From Allonocardiopsis opalescens (GTDB lineage Bacteria; Actinomycetota; Actinomycetes; Streptosporangiales; Streptosporangiaceae), in assembly GCF_003002095.1 (NCBI RefSeq), contig NZ_PVZC01000002.1, forward strand, positions 496,001 through 560,000: a stretch of 64,000 nucleotides of DNA, read 5' to 3'. How positions within the stretch are numbered: the first letter of the stretch is position 1; each line of letters opens with the position of its first letter. A model generated the notes under the pieces. That model saw only the letters and a list, made by a program, of their open reading frames with translations, was not told where the DNA came from and made no database searches. Of this stretch, positions 40,756-49,320 are shown one piece after another. The position numbers were made by a program, and so were the translations under genes.

Positions 40756-43062
40756 ATGCGCCTTCTCCCGTCGCTGTGTCTGAGCGATCTTCTGCCCGTC
40801 GTGCGGTGGAGCCGCCCCGAGGACCTCTCCGAGGCCCTGGGCGACTCCCGCCTGCCCGACACCTGGTGGGAGTCGATGGCGCTGCCGCGGGTGGCCCGGG
40901 TGGTGGGCGAGGACTGGCTCTACCACCGGGTGACCCGCCTGGTGCACCAGCACTGGGACCACGTGCCGCTGGGCGACGTGCTGCCCGCGCTGCGCGCGCT
41001 GCCGCCGGTCCCGGCCGAGGAGTGGCCGGGCGAGCTGTCCGAGGCGCTGCGCTCCGGGGCGGCCGAGCCGCTGCTGCTGCCCGACCAGACCGCGCGCAGG
41101 CTGCGCGAACGGCGCTACCCGGCCGGCCTCGGCGCGACCGACGTCATCGCCGGGCTGGCCCGCCAGGTGCTGGCGCCCATGCTCGCCGTCGGGCTGCTGG
41201 ACGACCCCGACGAACTCGACCTGCCGGCCTCCACCCACGACGCCGCCCGCACCGTGGCCGACTGGGTCCCCGCCGACGCGCCCGAGGCGGTCCGCACGGC
41301 GCTGCTGTACCTGGTCGCCTCCACCGACGTCGTCGACCAGGCCCGCCCCGAGCTGTGGCCCGACGCCGTCCCGCCCGCCGAGGAGCCGGCCGCGCCGGTG
41401 CAGGCGGCGCCCCAGCCGCCCCCGCTCCCGGCCCCGCCCGCCGCCGACCACGCGCCCGACCCCGACACCGGCTACCGCGCGCCCGCCGACGAGCCGCCCG
41501 CCCGCCCCGACTGGGCCCCGGCCGACGAGCCCTACGCCCCGCACGACTGGACGCCCCCGGCCGAGGTCCCCGAGTCCGCCGACGCCGGCTACGCCGAGCC
41601 GGTCGCCGAGGCCGTTTCGGGTCCCCAGTCCGGCTACGCCGAGCACCAGGGCCCGCCGCCGAGGTACGTGCCGCCGGGCGCGCTGGCCCCGCACGCCGGA
41701 CACGAGCCCGACTCCGGGCCGCCCACCACCTTCGACACTCCGGCCATCCCGGCCGACGCCGAGGCCCCGCCCGTCCCGGCCGCGCACCGGCCCGAGGATC
41801 CCGAGCCGGCGCCGTCGGCCGAGCCGCTCGACCCGCTGGTGCGGCTGATCGACACCGAGCTGCGCCGCTGGGACGACGCGGAGCTGCGGGTGGCCACCGA
41901 GCGGCTGTTCGCGGCCGAGCCCGTCGGCGTCACCGCGCTCTCGCAGCGGCTCGGCATGGACCCCGCCGCGCTGCGCACCACCCAGCGCAGCGCCGAGTCG
42001 CGCCTGCTGACCTGGCTCAACTCCCCCGAGGCGGCCGACATGGCCGAGCACCTGGCCTACGTCACCGAGCTGCTCGGCACCGCTTCCACCCTGGAGCACA
42101 TGCAGATGGCGCACCCGGCCCACTCCGCCGAGGTGCCGGTCATCGGCATCCCGGTGTGGCGGGTGCTGGTCAGCCTGACCCGCAACCTCGCCCTGCACGA
42201 CGGCTGGCTGGTGGCCGGCGACGTCCAGCAGCTGCGCCAGCGCACCCGCGAACTGCTCTCGCAGCGCCCCTCGGTCACCGAGGCGGGCGCGCTGCTGGAC
42301 CGCCTGGGCATCGGCAAGCACGCCGCCCGCGCCTGGATCCTGTCCACTCCCGGCCTGAGCATCCGCAATGGCGAGGTCATCAACGACGACCCCTCCGCGC
42401 CCGAGCCGCCGCCGCTGTCCGACGTGGTGCTGCCGGCCATCCCGCTGCCGGTCCGCCGCCGCCGCGACCGCGCCGCCCTGCCCACCCACCACCTGGTCGA
42501 GCAGGCCATCGGCGTCGCCGACTCCGCCCGCTGCTTCCGGGTGCCCGAGGGCACCTGGTGGCACCGGATCGACATCACCGCTGAGCACCTGGACGGCCGC
42601 CCCATCGCGGTCCCGGCCGGCTTCGCCGACCACCTCGGCCTGCGCCAGGGCCAGCTGCTGTCGGTGCTCGGACCGCATGACGAGGTCATCGTGTTCGTCT
42701 GGCAGGACGAGCCGGTCATCGACTCCCTCGCCCCGCTGCTGGGCCGCATGGAGGTGCGCCAGGGCGACCGCGTGTTCGTCTCGGTGCGCGAGGACCGGCT
42801 GGACGCCCGCGTGCTGCCGGGGCCGATGCTGGCCGCCGAGGGCACCGAGCCGGTCGCGGCCGGCCTCGCGCTGAGCGGCTACACCGCGCCCGCCACCCTG
42901 GAGGAGGCGGTGCGGGTGCTCGCGCAGCGGATCGGCTGCACCGAGCCGGTCGGCCCGGCCGAGCTGACCGCGCGGCTGGCCCAGCGCGGCGACAACGACA
43001 TCCTCAGCCGGCTCCAGGAGGGGCTGCGGGTGGCCGAGGAACCGGTCAGCACCGGCCGCTGA
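40756..43062 (+). CDS. Large protein of unknown function with sigma-region-4-like HTH
   Basis: 768-aa soluble protein I cannot name. It has three parts. Residues about 1-205 are alpha-helical, starting RLLPSLCLSDLLPVVRWSRPEDLSEALGDSRLP. Residues about 206-365 are a disordered Pro/Ala/Asp linker. The C-terminal part (about 368-768) contains LFAAEPVGVTALSQRLGMDPAALRTTQRSAESRLLTWL, resembling a sigma region 4 or HTH domain, and two beta-rich blocks (FRVPEGTWWHRIDITAEHLDG and QGQLLSVLGPHDEVIVFVWQDE). No membrane segment is seen. ATG 40756 has GGAGG 10 bp upstream. It stands alone. Confidence 0.75.
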   Translation: MRLLPSLCLSDLLPVVRWSRPEDLSEALGDSRLPDTWWESMALPRVARVVGEDWLYHRVTRLVHQHWDHVPLGDVLPALRALPPVPAEEWPGELSEALRSGAAEPLLLPDQTARRLRERRYPAGLGATDVIAGLARQVLAPMLAVGLLDDPDELDLPASTHDAARTVADWVPADAPEAVRTALLYLVASTDVVDQARPELWPDAVPPAEEPAAPVQAAPQPPPLPAPPAADHAPDPDTGYRAPADEPPARPDWAPADEPYAPHDWTPPAEVPESADAGYAEPVAEAVSGPQSGYAEHQGPPPRYVPPGALAPHAGHEPDSGPPTTFDTPAIPADAEAPPVPAAHRPEDPEPAPSAEPLDPLVRLIDTELRRWDDAELRVATERLFAAEPVGVTALSQRLGMDPAALRTTQRSAESRLLTWLNSPEAADMAEHLAYVTELLGTASTLEHMQMAHPAHSAEVPVIGIPVWRVLVSLTRNLALHDGWLVAGDVQQLRQRTRELLSQRPSVTEAGALLDRLGIGKHAARAWILSTPGLSIRNGEVINDDPSAPEPPPLSDVVLPAIPLPVRRRRDRAALPTHHLVEQAIGVADSARCFRVPEGTWWHRIDITAEHLDGRPIAVPAGFADHLGLRQGQLLSVLGPHDEVIVFVWQDEPVIDSLAPLLGRMEVRQGDRVFVSVREDRLDARVLPGPMLAAEGTEPVAAGLALSGYTAPATLEEAVRVLAQRIGCTEPVGPAELTARLAQRGDNDILSRLQEGLRVAEEPVSTGR

Positions 43063-43176
43063 GGCCCGGCGCCATTCCGGGCGAACTCGGCGCCAAAAGC
43101 GCACACGGGACGCCGTCAGTGCACGGAAGGGGCACCCAAGCACGCCGTCGGGCTGCCGCGGCGCGGGTACGCCGCC

Positions 43177-43182
43177 TACCAT
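43177..43182 (+). promoter_or_regulatory. -10 box of a probable leaderless promoter
   Basis: TACCAT is followed by 7 bp and ATG 43190. There is no Shine-Dalgarno before the AraC-family gene, so its mRNA probably begins at the A of the start codon. Confidence 0.45.
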
Positions 43183-43189
43183 CGGGTGC

Positions 43190-44269
43190 ATGACTCACCA
43201 CTCCCCGGTGGCGTCGGCCCCCCTGCGGACGGCGGAGGACCCCGCCCCGGAGCCGCTGCTCACGACCCACCACCGCCTGAGCAGCACGAGCGTCGACGAC
43301 CTGCACGCCGCGGTCGAGCCGCTGGCCGTCGGCCACGACCTGCACGCGCTCGACCCCTCCGTCGGCCTCGACGGCGTGGTGAACGGCCTCACCCTCGAAC
43401 GGGTGCGGCTGGTGTGGGTGCGCTACGGCGGCGGCGGCGCCGTGGTCGAGACCCCGCCCACCGAGGGCGAGTTCGCGCTGTGCGTGCCGCAGGGCGAGAT
43501 GGGCGTCAGCTACCTCGGCTCCGGGCGCTCGGAGGTGACCGGCGGCACCGTGCTGGTCTCCGACGAGGAGCGGATGCGGATGACCCCCGATCCGGTGGCC
43601 GGCTGCCTGGTCGTCAGCACCTCCATGGGCCGGCTCCAGGACCACCTCCAGTCGCTGACCGGGCGCCCGATGGCGCAGCCGCTGCGCTTCTTCGGCGACG
43701 ACGAGTCGGCCGTGCACGGCCCGGCCCTGGTCGACCAGACCTGGCGCTACACCGTCACCGTCCTGGACCAGGTGGCCGTGGAGGGCGTGCACCCGATGGC
43801 CGCGCGCAGCCTGGAGCAGTCGCTGCTGTCGGCGCTGCTGCTCGGCCTGCCGCACACCGCGACCGCCGAGCTGGCCGGCGGCCTGCGCACCGAGAGGATC
43901 GAGCCAGGGCTGGCCGCCCGGGTGGTGGAGTGGCTGGAGGCCAACTACGACCGCCCGCTCGGCGTCGCCGACATCGCCGAGGGCGTCGGGGTGAGCGTGC
44001 GCTACCTCCAGTTCGTCTGCCGCCGCAGCCACGGCCTGACCCCGATGCAGCTGCTGCGCAACGTCCGCCTCGACCGGGCCAGGGCGGCGCTGCTGCGCGC
44101 CGAGCCCACCCGCGGTTCGGTCTCGGCCATCGCCATCCAGACCGGCTTCGCCCACCTCGCCCGCTTCGCCGCCGCCTACCGGCAGCGCTTCGGCGAGACC
44201 CCGTCGACCACCCTGCGCGAGGCGCACGGCCCCGCGGCGGCGAAATCGGCCCTTCCGCGCACTCCGTAG
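43190..44269 (+). CDS. AraC-family transcriptional regulator
   Basis: 359-aa regulator. The N-terminal half (about 25-215) is a cupin-like sensing domain of the type found in AraC proteins close to feruloyl or p-hydroxybenzoate regulators (TLERVRLVWVRYGGGGAVVET). The C-terminal AraC domain has VVEWLEANYDRPLGVADIAEGVGVSVRYLQFVCRRSHGLTPMQLLRNVRLDRARAALL, and the second HTH VSAIAIQTGFAHLARFAAAYRQRFGETPSTTLR. No target is adjacent in the same orientation. The gene seems leaderless. Confidence 0.9.
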   Translation: MTHHSPVASAPLRTAEDPAPEPLLTTHHRLSSTSVDDLHAAVEPLAVGHDLHALDPSVGLDGVVNGLTLERVRLVWVRYGGGGAVVETPPTEGEFALCVPQGEMGVSYLGSGRSEVTGGTVLVSDEERMRMTPDPVAGCLVVSTSMGRLQDHLQSLTGRPMAQPLRFFGDDESAVHGPALVDQTWRYTVTVLDQVAVEGVHPMAARSLEQSLLSALLLGLPHTATAELAGGLRTERIEPGLAARVVEWLEANYDRPLGVADIAEGVGVSVRYLQFVCRRSHGLTPMQLLRNVRLDRARAALLRAEPTRGSVSAIAIQTGFAHLARFAAAYRQRFGETPSTTLREAHGPAAAKSALPRTP

Positions 44270-44473
44270 CGGTGCGTGGACACTGGTCGCCTCTACGGAC
44301 ATAATCGACAGCACTCCGGTCCTGGGCCGTCCCTCCAGCGTCGGGCACCCGTCGGGTCCGGCCTGTGTCCGCGACCGGGTACCGTCACTGATAGCGATGA
44401 CCCAGTCGACACGCGGTAGCGGCCCCTGACCGGCCCGCGCCCGCCCATCCCCTGCGACGAGGAAACCCCGCTC

Positions 44474-44851
44474 ATGGGCCGAACCGAGCCGATGCCGTCA
44501 CACTCCGGGGAACAGCGGTCCTTCCGGTTCCACGACGACCCCATCACCACCGAGGTGGCCGAGATCGTGCTCGGCTGGCGCCACCTCACCATCACCCGCC
44601 GCGAGCCGATGCGCGCCGAGGACCGCGAGCCGTGGGTGCGGCTGCTGGACGCCGTCCACACCGTCGCCTCCGGCCGCTGCCACGCCATGAGCGGCGACCG
44701 CACCGCCACCGCGGCCCGCATCGTGGTCGGCATCAGCCCGCCGCGGGCGGATGAGGACATCGAGCTGCTGCGCGGCCTGGCCGAGCGGCTGAACCCCGGC
44801 GACTGGCGGATCGAGTACATCGGCAGGTACGCCGCGCCCTCCGCCCCCTGA
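44474..44851 (+). CDS. Hypothetical protein (125 aa)
   Basis: 125-aa soluble protein. Its core EVAEIVLGWRHLTITRREPMRAEDREPWVRLLDAVHTVASGRCHAM and ATAARIVVGISPPRADEDIELLRGLAERL suggests an alpha/beta fold with no known catalytic site. ATG 44474 follows GACGAGGAAAC 7-17 bp upstream. It is probably monocistronic. No family was recognised. Confidence 0.6.
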   Translation: MGRTEPMPSHSGEQRSFRFHDDPITTEVAEIVLGWRHLTITRREPMRAEDREPWVRLLDAVHTVASGRCHAMSGDRTATAARIVVGISPPRADEDIELLRGLAERLNPGDWRIEYIGRYAAPSAP

Positions 44852-44952
44852 GGCCCCGTTCCGGCGCCGGTTTGCCGTATCCCCTGCCGGGCAGGCGATG
44901 GAGTGTTCGACACGCCACGTCAGAGCTTCGGACTCGGAAGGGGGTGGCGGGC

Positions 44953-45363
44953 ATGCCAGGCCGGCAGGAACTGCCGTCGACGCTGCAGCGCTCGCCCAAG
45001 AAGGCGCAGGAGACCTGGATCAAGGCGCACGACTCCGCCGTCGAGACCTACGGCGAGGGCGAGCGCGCGCACCGGACCGCCTACTCGGCCCTCAAGCACG
45101 GCTTCGAGAAGGTCGGCGACCGCTGGCAGCCGAAGAAGGACAAGGGGCCCTCCGACTCCCAGGCGCGCAATCCTCGGGCGCGGCGGCAGGGCGGCGACCG
45201 CCCCACCGCGGGCGGTGTCGACGCCAATGCCAGCAAGGAGCACCTCTACCAGGAGGCCAAGCGGCTGGACATCTCCGGCCGGTCGAGCATGACCAAGCAG
45301 CAGCTGGTGACGGCGCTGAAGAAGGAGAGCGGCCGGCGCACCTCGCGCGCCCGCAAGAGCTGA
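44953..45363 (+). CDS. ChaB-domain protein with C-terminal Rho-N-like motif
   Basis: 136-aa basic protein. ELPSTLQRSPKKAQETWIKAHDSAVETYGEGERAHRTAYSALKHGFEKVGDRWQPK is a full ChaB domain (residues 5-60), historically linked to the cation transport regulator ChaB. A Lys/Arg linker leads to SKEHLYQEAKRLDISGRSSMTKQQLVTAL, which resembles the nucleic-acid-binding Rho-N or SAP-like helix pair. The combination suggests nucleic acid binding more than transport. ATG 44953 has GAAGGGGGTGG upstream. A strong terminator follows at 45384-45413. Confidence 0.82.
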   Translation: MPGRQELPSTLQRSPKKAQETWIKAHDSAVETYGEGERAHRTAYSALKHGFEKVGDRWQPKKDKGPSDSQARNPRARRQGGDRPTAGGVDANASKEHLYQEAKRLDISGRSSMTKQQLVTALKKESGRRTSRARKS

Positions 45364-45383
45364 GCCCGCCGGGCCCCGTGGTT

Positions 45384-45413
45384 CCCGAACGCGGGCCGAT
45401 GCCCGCGTTCGGG
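45384..45413 (+). terminator. Strong terminator after the ChaB gene
   Basis: CCCGAACGCGGGC (45384-45396) and GCCCGCGTTCGGG (45401-45413) form a 13-bp perfect stem with a CGAT loop, 20 bp after the stop. Confidence 0.75.
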
Positions 45414-45485
45414 GCCCATTCGGCGGCCGCTTCCGGCACCGAGGCGACGGATCCGCTCAGATCCGGCTGCACCCGGCAAAAAAAT

Positions 45486-45502
45486 GTGCATCTGCACGTG
45501 CA
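45486..45502. promoter_or_regulatory. Nested TGCA palindromes upstream of the HATPase gene
   Basis: GTGCA-TC-TGCAC (45486-45497) overlaps the perfect palindrome TGCACGTGCA (45493-45502), with a further TGCAT at 45511-45515. This cluster lies about 90-110 bp before the GTG start, in an unusually AT-rich patch for the region, and looks like a repressor site. Confidence 0.45.
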
Positions 45503-45594
45503 TTCTGGCTTGCATACGGGATACGCGTAGAGAAGAATCGAGATTGTCCGCTTGGCTGAACTCCGCCTTCGGCCCCCGCTCTCGAGGAGTCATC

Positions 45595-46176
45595 GTGCCG
45601 GTGATGGGCAAGATCACCACCGCTGCCACGCACCCCCACCCCGTGGCGCCTCGCGCGATCGCACCGGATTCCGTGCTCAGCTGGTGGCCCGACCACGTCG
45701 CCCACGGCTTCGGCTACCCCGATGACTGCGCCACGATCCTGCTCCCCGCCCTCCCCGAATCCGTCTCCCGGGCCCGCCGCTTCTGCCGCAGCCGGCTCGA
45801 CCAGTGGCGGGCCGGAGCGCTCCAGACCGACGTCGCGCTGATCGCCTCCGAGCTCGTCTCCAACGCGCTGCGGCACGGCTTCGGAGTCTGCGGCCCGGCC
45901 GCCGGCGCCGCCCCGATGACCCCTGCGGGCGTCGCGCCGCAGGCCCCGGCCTGCTTCCCCTTCCGGATGGCCCGCCGGGGCGAACACCTCATCTGCCTGG
46001 TGAACGATCCCACCCACCGACTTCCGGTCAACCGGAACCCGGCCGACCGCGAGCTTGAGAACGGCCGCGGCCTGGGCATCGTGCAGGCGCTCTCCACCCG
46101 GTGGGGATGGACGCTCCTGCCTGATGACTGGAAATCGGTCTGGGCGGTTTTCACCCTCGACGGCGCCGCGTACTGA
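45595..46176 (+). CDS. HATPase-domain protein (anti-sigma factor-like)
   Basis: 193-aa GHKL ATPase. The N-box is DVALIASELVSNALRHG (near 80-96), the G1 box is HLICLVNDPTHR, and the G2 box is ELENGRGLGIVQALSTRWG near 160. An insert of about 25 residues rich in Ala and Pro separates the N and G1 boxes. This type usually works as a serine kinase/anti-sigma factor with STAS antagonists, and a STAS protein is encoded 157 bp downstream. GTG 45595 follows GAGGAG (45584-45589); GTG 45601 and ATG 45604 are alternatives. Confidence 0.82.
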   Translation: MPVMGKITTAATHPHPVAPRAIAPDSVLSWWPDHVAHGFGYPDDCATILLPALPESVSRARRFCRSRLDQWRAGALQTDVALIASELVSNALRHGFGVCGPAAGAAPMTPAGVAPQAPACFPFRMARRGEHLICLVNDPTHRLPVNRNPADRELENGRGLGIVQALSTRWGWTLLPDDWKSVWAVFTLDGAAY

Positions 46177-46333
46177 TCAGGCCGTCTCACTCCGCGGTCC
46201 GCCGCAATATCGGTCATGCCCGGAAGGGCTGACTTTCCAGGATCCCGGCCTGTTTTCGGTACGTACGACAGCCTGCTCCGGCACAAGGCGTAGGATTTCG
46301 TCATCCTTACCCATCGTCCGGACAGGTTTTTTC

Positions 46334-46702
46334 GTGTATGTAGGCGTTAACCACGGCCAGGCCGACGCCGGCGCCGTGGTCCACCTCACCGGCGAAATCG
46401 ACATATCCAACGCTCTGGAGGTTTCCACCAGACTGGTGCTGGCCGCCAATCATGCGGCCGAGAACACCATAATCGTTGATTTGTCCGGATTGCGGTTCAT
46501 TGACTCCAGCGGCGTCGACGCGCTCGACACCGCGGCACGCCTCATCCGCGCCAGCGGCGGGCGGCTCACCCTGAGCCGGCCCCGCCCCTCGGTCCGCAAG
46601 GTCCTGTGGATCACCGGCATGGACAAGGTCGCGCCGGTGCTGCCGGATCTTCCCGCGCCGCGCGAACCGCTGGAGCCCTCCACCAGCCACGGCCGGGGCT
46701 GA
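46334..46702 (+). CDS. STAS-domain anti-sigma factor antagonist
   Basis: 122-aa SpoIIAA/BldG-like protein. VVHLTGEIDISNALEVSTRL and IIVDLSGLRFIDSSGVDALDTAARLIRASGGRLTL are the canonical STAS core, with the phosphorylatable Ser in FIDSSGVDAL near residue 62. It should be switched by a HATPase kinase, plausibly the one encoded just upstream. GTG 46334 begins the conserved part; the ribosome site is weak (CGGACAGG). The stop lies 15 bp from the convergent gene. Confidence 0.87.
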   Translation: MYVGVNHGQADAGAVVHLTGEIDISNALEVSTRLVLAANHAAENTIIVDLSGLRFIDSSGVDALDTAARLIRASGGRLTLSRPRPSVRKVLWITGMDKVAPVLPDLPAPREPLEPSTSHGRG

Positions 46703-46717
46703 GGCGCCCCGCCCGGC

Positions 46718-47167
46718 TCAGCCCGCCGTCGCCCGGCCCACGTCGAAACGGGCCTCGTACCAGCGGCGGGCGGTGATCAGCAGCTCGTCGTGCAGCCAGG
46801 CGAGCGGTTGGACCCGGTCCACCAGCGGCTCGTTGTCGGGGCCGCGGCCGATGACGCGGCCGAACAGCAGCCAGGTCCGGTTGCCGGTTTCGCCCGTGAG
46901 GTGCGCGTACGAGCGGACCTGGCGGGCCACCCAGTCAGCGGGCGGGCGCGTCCACCACGACGGCGGGCTGAGCGGGTTGACCGACAGGCCGGGCAGCCGC
47001 ACGCCGCTCTCGTAGTCGACACTGGTCCGCGCGGCGTCGTGCTCGGGCCCCTTGGAGTGGCGCACGTAGACCTCCTCGGGGCGGGCCACCTCGGCCAGCA
47101 GCTCCTCCATCGTGGTGAGCACCGGCAGCTCCGCGTCCGTACCTCCGGTGCCCGGCCGCCCGCTCAC
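46718..47167 (-). CDS. DUF6098-like conserved hypothetical protein
   Basis: 149-aa soluble protein. ELPVLTTMEELLAEVARPEEVYVRHSKGPEHDAARTSVDYESGVRLPGLSVNPLSPPSWWTRPPADWVARQV is a pattern I recall from actinobacterial proteins labelled DUF6098, including the SKGP and LSVNPL-PP-WW motifs. The C-terminal part is PLVDRVQPLAWLHDELLITARRWYEARF. No function is known. GTG 47167 overlaps the stop of the membrane-protein gene upstream, so the two are coupled. Confidence 0.7.
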   Translation of the reverse strand: MSGRPGTGGTDAELPVLTTMEELLAEVARPEEVYVRHSKGPEHDAARTSVDYESGVRLPGLSVNPLSPPSWWTRPPADWVARQVRSYAHLTGETGNRTWLLFGRVIGRGPDNEPLVDRVQPLAWLHDELLITARRWYEARFDVGRATAG

Positions 47168-47625
47168 GGCCGCCGCCCGGCCGGGTGCGCGGCCACGATG
47201 AGGCCGTACAGCACGTGGTCGGCCAGGAAGGCCGCGCGCTCGGCCGGGCGCCCGGGCTTCGCGTGGCGCAGGCCGAGCGCGGGGGCGAGCACCCCTTCGA
47301 ACAGCGCCCAGACCGCGATCCCGTAGGCGGGGCCGCTCCAGGCGGCACGGCGCACCCGCGCCGGCAGCAGGCCGAAGGCGGCGCCGGCCGTCCCGCCGTA
47401 GGCCCAGTGCGCCAGCTCGACCACGGCCGGGCGGCGCTCCCGCGGCACCCGCAGGAAGACTTGCGGCGCGGTCTCTGTCAGCACGTCCTCGGGCGGGGTG
47501 CGCTCCTGCAGGCCGAGTCCCGTCCACAGCCTGCGCACACCGGACATGGCCATCGCGGCCACCACTCCGCGTGCGGCCGCTCGCACGGCGGCGGCGGGGG
47601 GCGCGCCGTCGACTGAAGTTCCCAT
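47164..47625 (-). CDS. Conserved membrane protein of unknown function
   Basis: 153-aa protein with an N-terminal amphipathic helix (AAVRAAARGVVAAMAMSGVRRL) and three further hydrophobic segments (near 68-85, 95-115 and 130-148). The motifs ELAHWAYGGTAGAAFGLLP and HVLYGLIVA are conserved-looking in small actinobacterial membrane proteins. It lies 45 bp after the spermidine-synthase-like gene on the same strand, and its stop overlaps the next gene. No family is assigned with confidence. Confidence 0.65.
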   Translation of the reverse strand: MGTSVDGAPPAAAVRAAARGVVAAMAMSGVRRLWTGLGLQERTPPEDVLTETAPQVFLRVPRERRPAVVELAHWAYGGTAGAAFGLLPARVRRAAWSGPAYGIAVWALFEGVLAPALGLRHAKPGRPAERAAFLADHVLYGLIVAAHPAGRRP

Positions 47626-47670
47626 GCGCTCCGGCTATCCGGCCGCGCCCTGTTCATGCGCCGCGAGGGC

Positions 47671-49320
47671 TCAGTAGCCGTCCCAGCCGGACTCGTAGTA
47701 GTCGATGATGCGCGGGCGCAGCAGGGTGGACGGCAGCGCGCCGGTGCGCCTGCGGTCGGCCGGGAAGACCGCGGCGGCGGCCAGGGTGGCCTCGTCCAGG
47801 AAGCGCAGCCGGGGGCGCTCGGCGGCCAGCGCCAGTTCGGGCGGCCCCCCGGTGCCCGCGAGGAAGAAGCCCCAGTTGCCGAAGCTCGGCACGTCGACCT
47901 GGTAGGGCACCGCCTGGTACCCGGCCGCGTTCAGCCCGGCGCCCACGCTCCAGTAAGCGTCCGCGGCGAAGAAGGGCGAGCCGGCCTGCACCACCAGCCG
48001 GCCGTCCGGGCGCAGCGCGTGCCGGATCAGCTCGTAGAACTCCACCGAGAACAGCTTGGCGGTGCCGACATTGTCGGGGTCGGGCAGATCGGCGACGACC
48101 ACGTCGTAGCGGTCGGGGTTGTCGCGCAGCCAGTTGAAGGCGTCGGCGGCGACCGCCTCGACCCGCGGGTCGCCGAAGGCGCCGCCGTTGAGGGCGCTCA
48201 GCACCGGGTCCTCGCGGGCCAGCTCGACCACGGCGGGGTCCAGGTCGACCAGGGTGACCCGCTCGACGTCCGGATAGCGCAGGATCTCGCGGGTGCCGAG
48301 GCCGTCGCCGCCGCCCAGCACCAGCACCTCGCCGTGCGGGCCGTTCATCGCCGGGTGGACCAGGGCCTCGTGGTAGCGGTACTCGTCGATCGAGGAGAAC
48401 TGGAGGTCGCCGTTGAGGAAGAGCCGGGTGTCGCGGCCGTCGAGGGAGCGGGTGAGCACGATCTCCTGGTAGGCGGAGCGGCCGGCGTGCACGATCGGAT
48501 CGCGGTACAGCGCCTGCCTGGCCGTCACCTCGAAGCGGTCGGCCAGCACGTAGGCGCCGCCGAGCACCGCGAGGACGACGGCCAGCGCGGCGCTGAGCAG
48601 CACCGTGCTGCGGCGGCCGAGATCACCCCGGAACAGCCAGAGCACCACGGCCACGCCGACCACCGCGTTGACCGCGCCCACCACCAGCGCCCCGTGCAGC
48701 AGGCCGAGCATGGGCAGCAGCAGGAAGGGGAAGGCCAGGCCACCGATGAGCGCCCCGATGTAGTCGGCGGCGAAGAGGTCGGCCACCGCGCTGGCGGCGT
48801 CCTGCCTGCGGATCCGCTGGATCAGCATCATCAGCAGCGGGATCTCGGCGCCGATCAGCGCCCCGATCGCGAAGGCGATGACGATCAGGGCCGGCTGGTA
48901 GAGGTTGAACCAGGCGAAGGCGGCGTACAGCAGCAGCACGGACAGCCCGCCGACCAGGGCGAGCAGCGCCTCCACCAGGGCGAAGGAGGCGGCGGCCCGG
49001 CGCAGCCGCTTGGTCGCCAGCGAGCCGACGCCCATCGCGAAGACCATCACCGACAGCACGATGGCCGCCTGGGTGACGGTGTCGCCCAGCAGGTAGCTGC
49101 CCAGCGCGACCAGCGCCAGCTCGTAGACCAGGCCGCAGGCCGCGCAGATGAAGACGGCCAGCAGCACCAGCAGGCGGGCCGCCCGCGGCCGCCCGGCCAG
49201 CGCGCCGGGCAGCGGCGCGGCCGCCTGCCCGGCGTCCGCGCCGGACCCGGGGTCCGCCACGGGCGCCGCGTCCGCCGCGCCGCCGTCCGTGGTCGGAGCG
49301 GCCGGGCCGCTCCCGGTCAA
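47671..49320 (-). CDS. Membrane-anchored spermidine synthase-like protein
   Basis: About 549-aa protein. After a disordered N-terminus come six to seven hydrophobic helices (about residues 45-255). The C-terminal half is an aminopropyltransferase domain: YQEIVLTRSLDGRDTRLFLNGDLQFSSIDEYRYHEALVHPAM, EVLVLGGGDGLGTREILRYPDVERVTLVDLDP and VVADLPDPDNVGTAKLFSVEFYELI. These carry the SAM-type nucleotide and polyamine sites. Membrane-fused forms occur in operons with DUF350 and DUF4178 proteins, as here, and their true substrate may be a lipid-linked or cell-surface group. The TTG start at 49320 overlaps the DUF350 stop. Confidence 0.85.
   Translation of the reverse strand: MTGSGPAAPTTDGGAADAAPVADPGSGADAGQAAAPLPGALAGRPRAARLLVLLAVFICAACGLVYELALVALGSYLLGDTVTQAAIVLSVMVFAMGVGSLATKRLRRAAASFALVEALLALVGGLSVLLLYAAFAWFNLYQPALIVIAFAIGALIGAEIPLLMMLIQRIRRQDAASAVADLFAADYIGALIGGLAFPFLLLPMLGLLHGALVVGAVNAVVGVAVVLWLFRGDLGRRSTVLLSAALAVVLAVLGGAYVLADRFEVTARQALYRDPIVHAGRSAYQEIVLTRSLDGRDTRLFLNGDLQFSSIDEYRYHEALVHPAMNGPHGEVLVLGGGDGLGTREILRYPDVERVTLVDLDPAVVELAREDPVLSALNGGAFGDPRVEAVAADAFNWLRDNPDRYDVVVADLPDPDNVGTAKLFSVEFYELIRHALRPDGRLVVQAGSPFFAADAYWSVGAGLNAAGYQAVPYQVDVPSFGNWGFFLAGTGGPPELALAAERPRLRFLDEATLAAAAVFPADRRRTGALPSTLLRPRIIDYYESGWDGY

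Noticed and set aside
40498-43191. Very long minus-strand open frame (almost 900 codons) opposite the 768-aa gene
   Set aside because: Its product is dominated by Gly, Arg, His and Val and mirrors the codon bias of the real plus-strand gene, which has a ribosome site and domain-like sequence. It is an antisense shadow.
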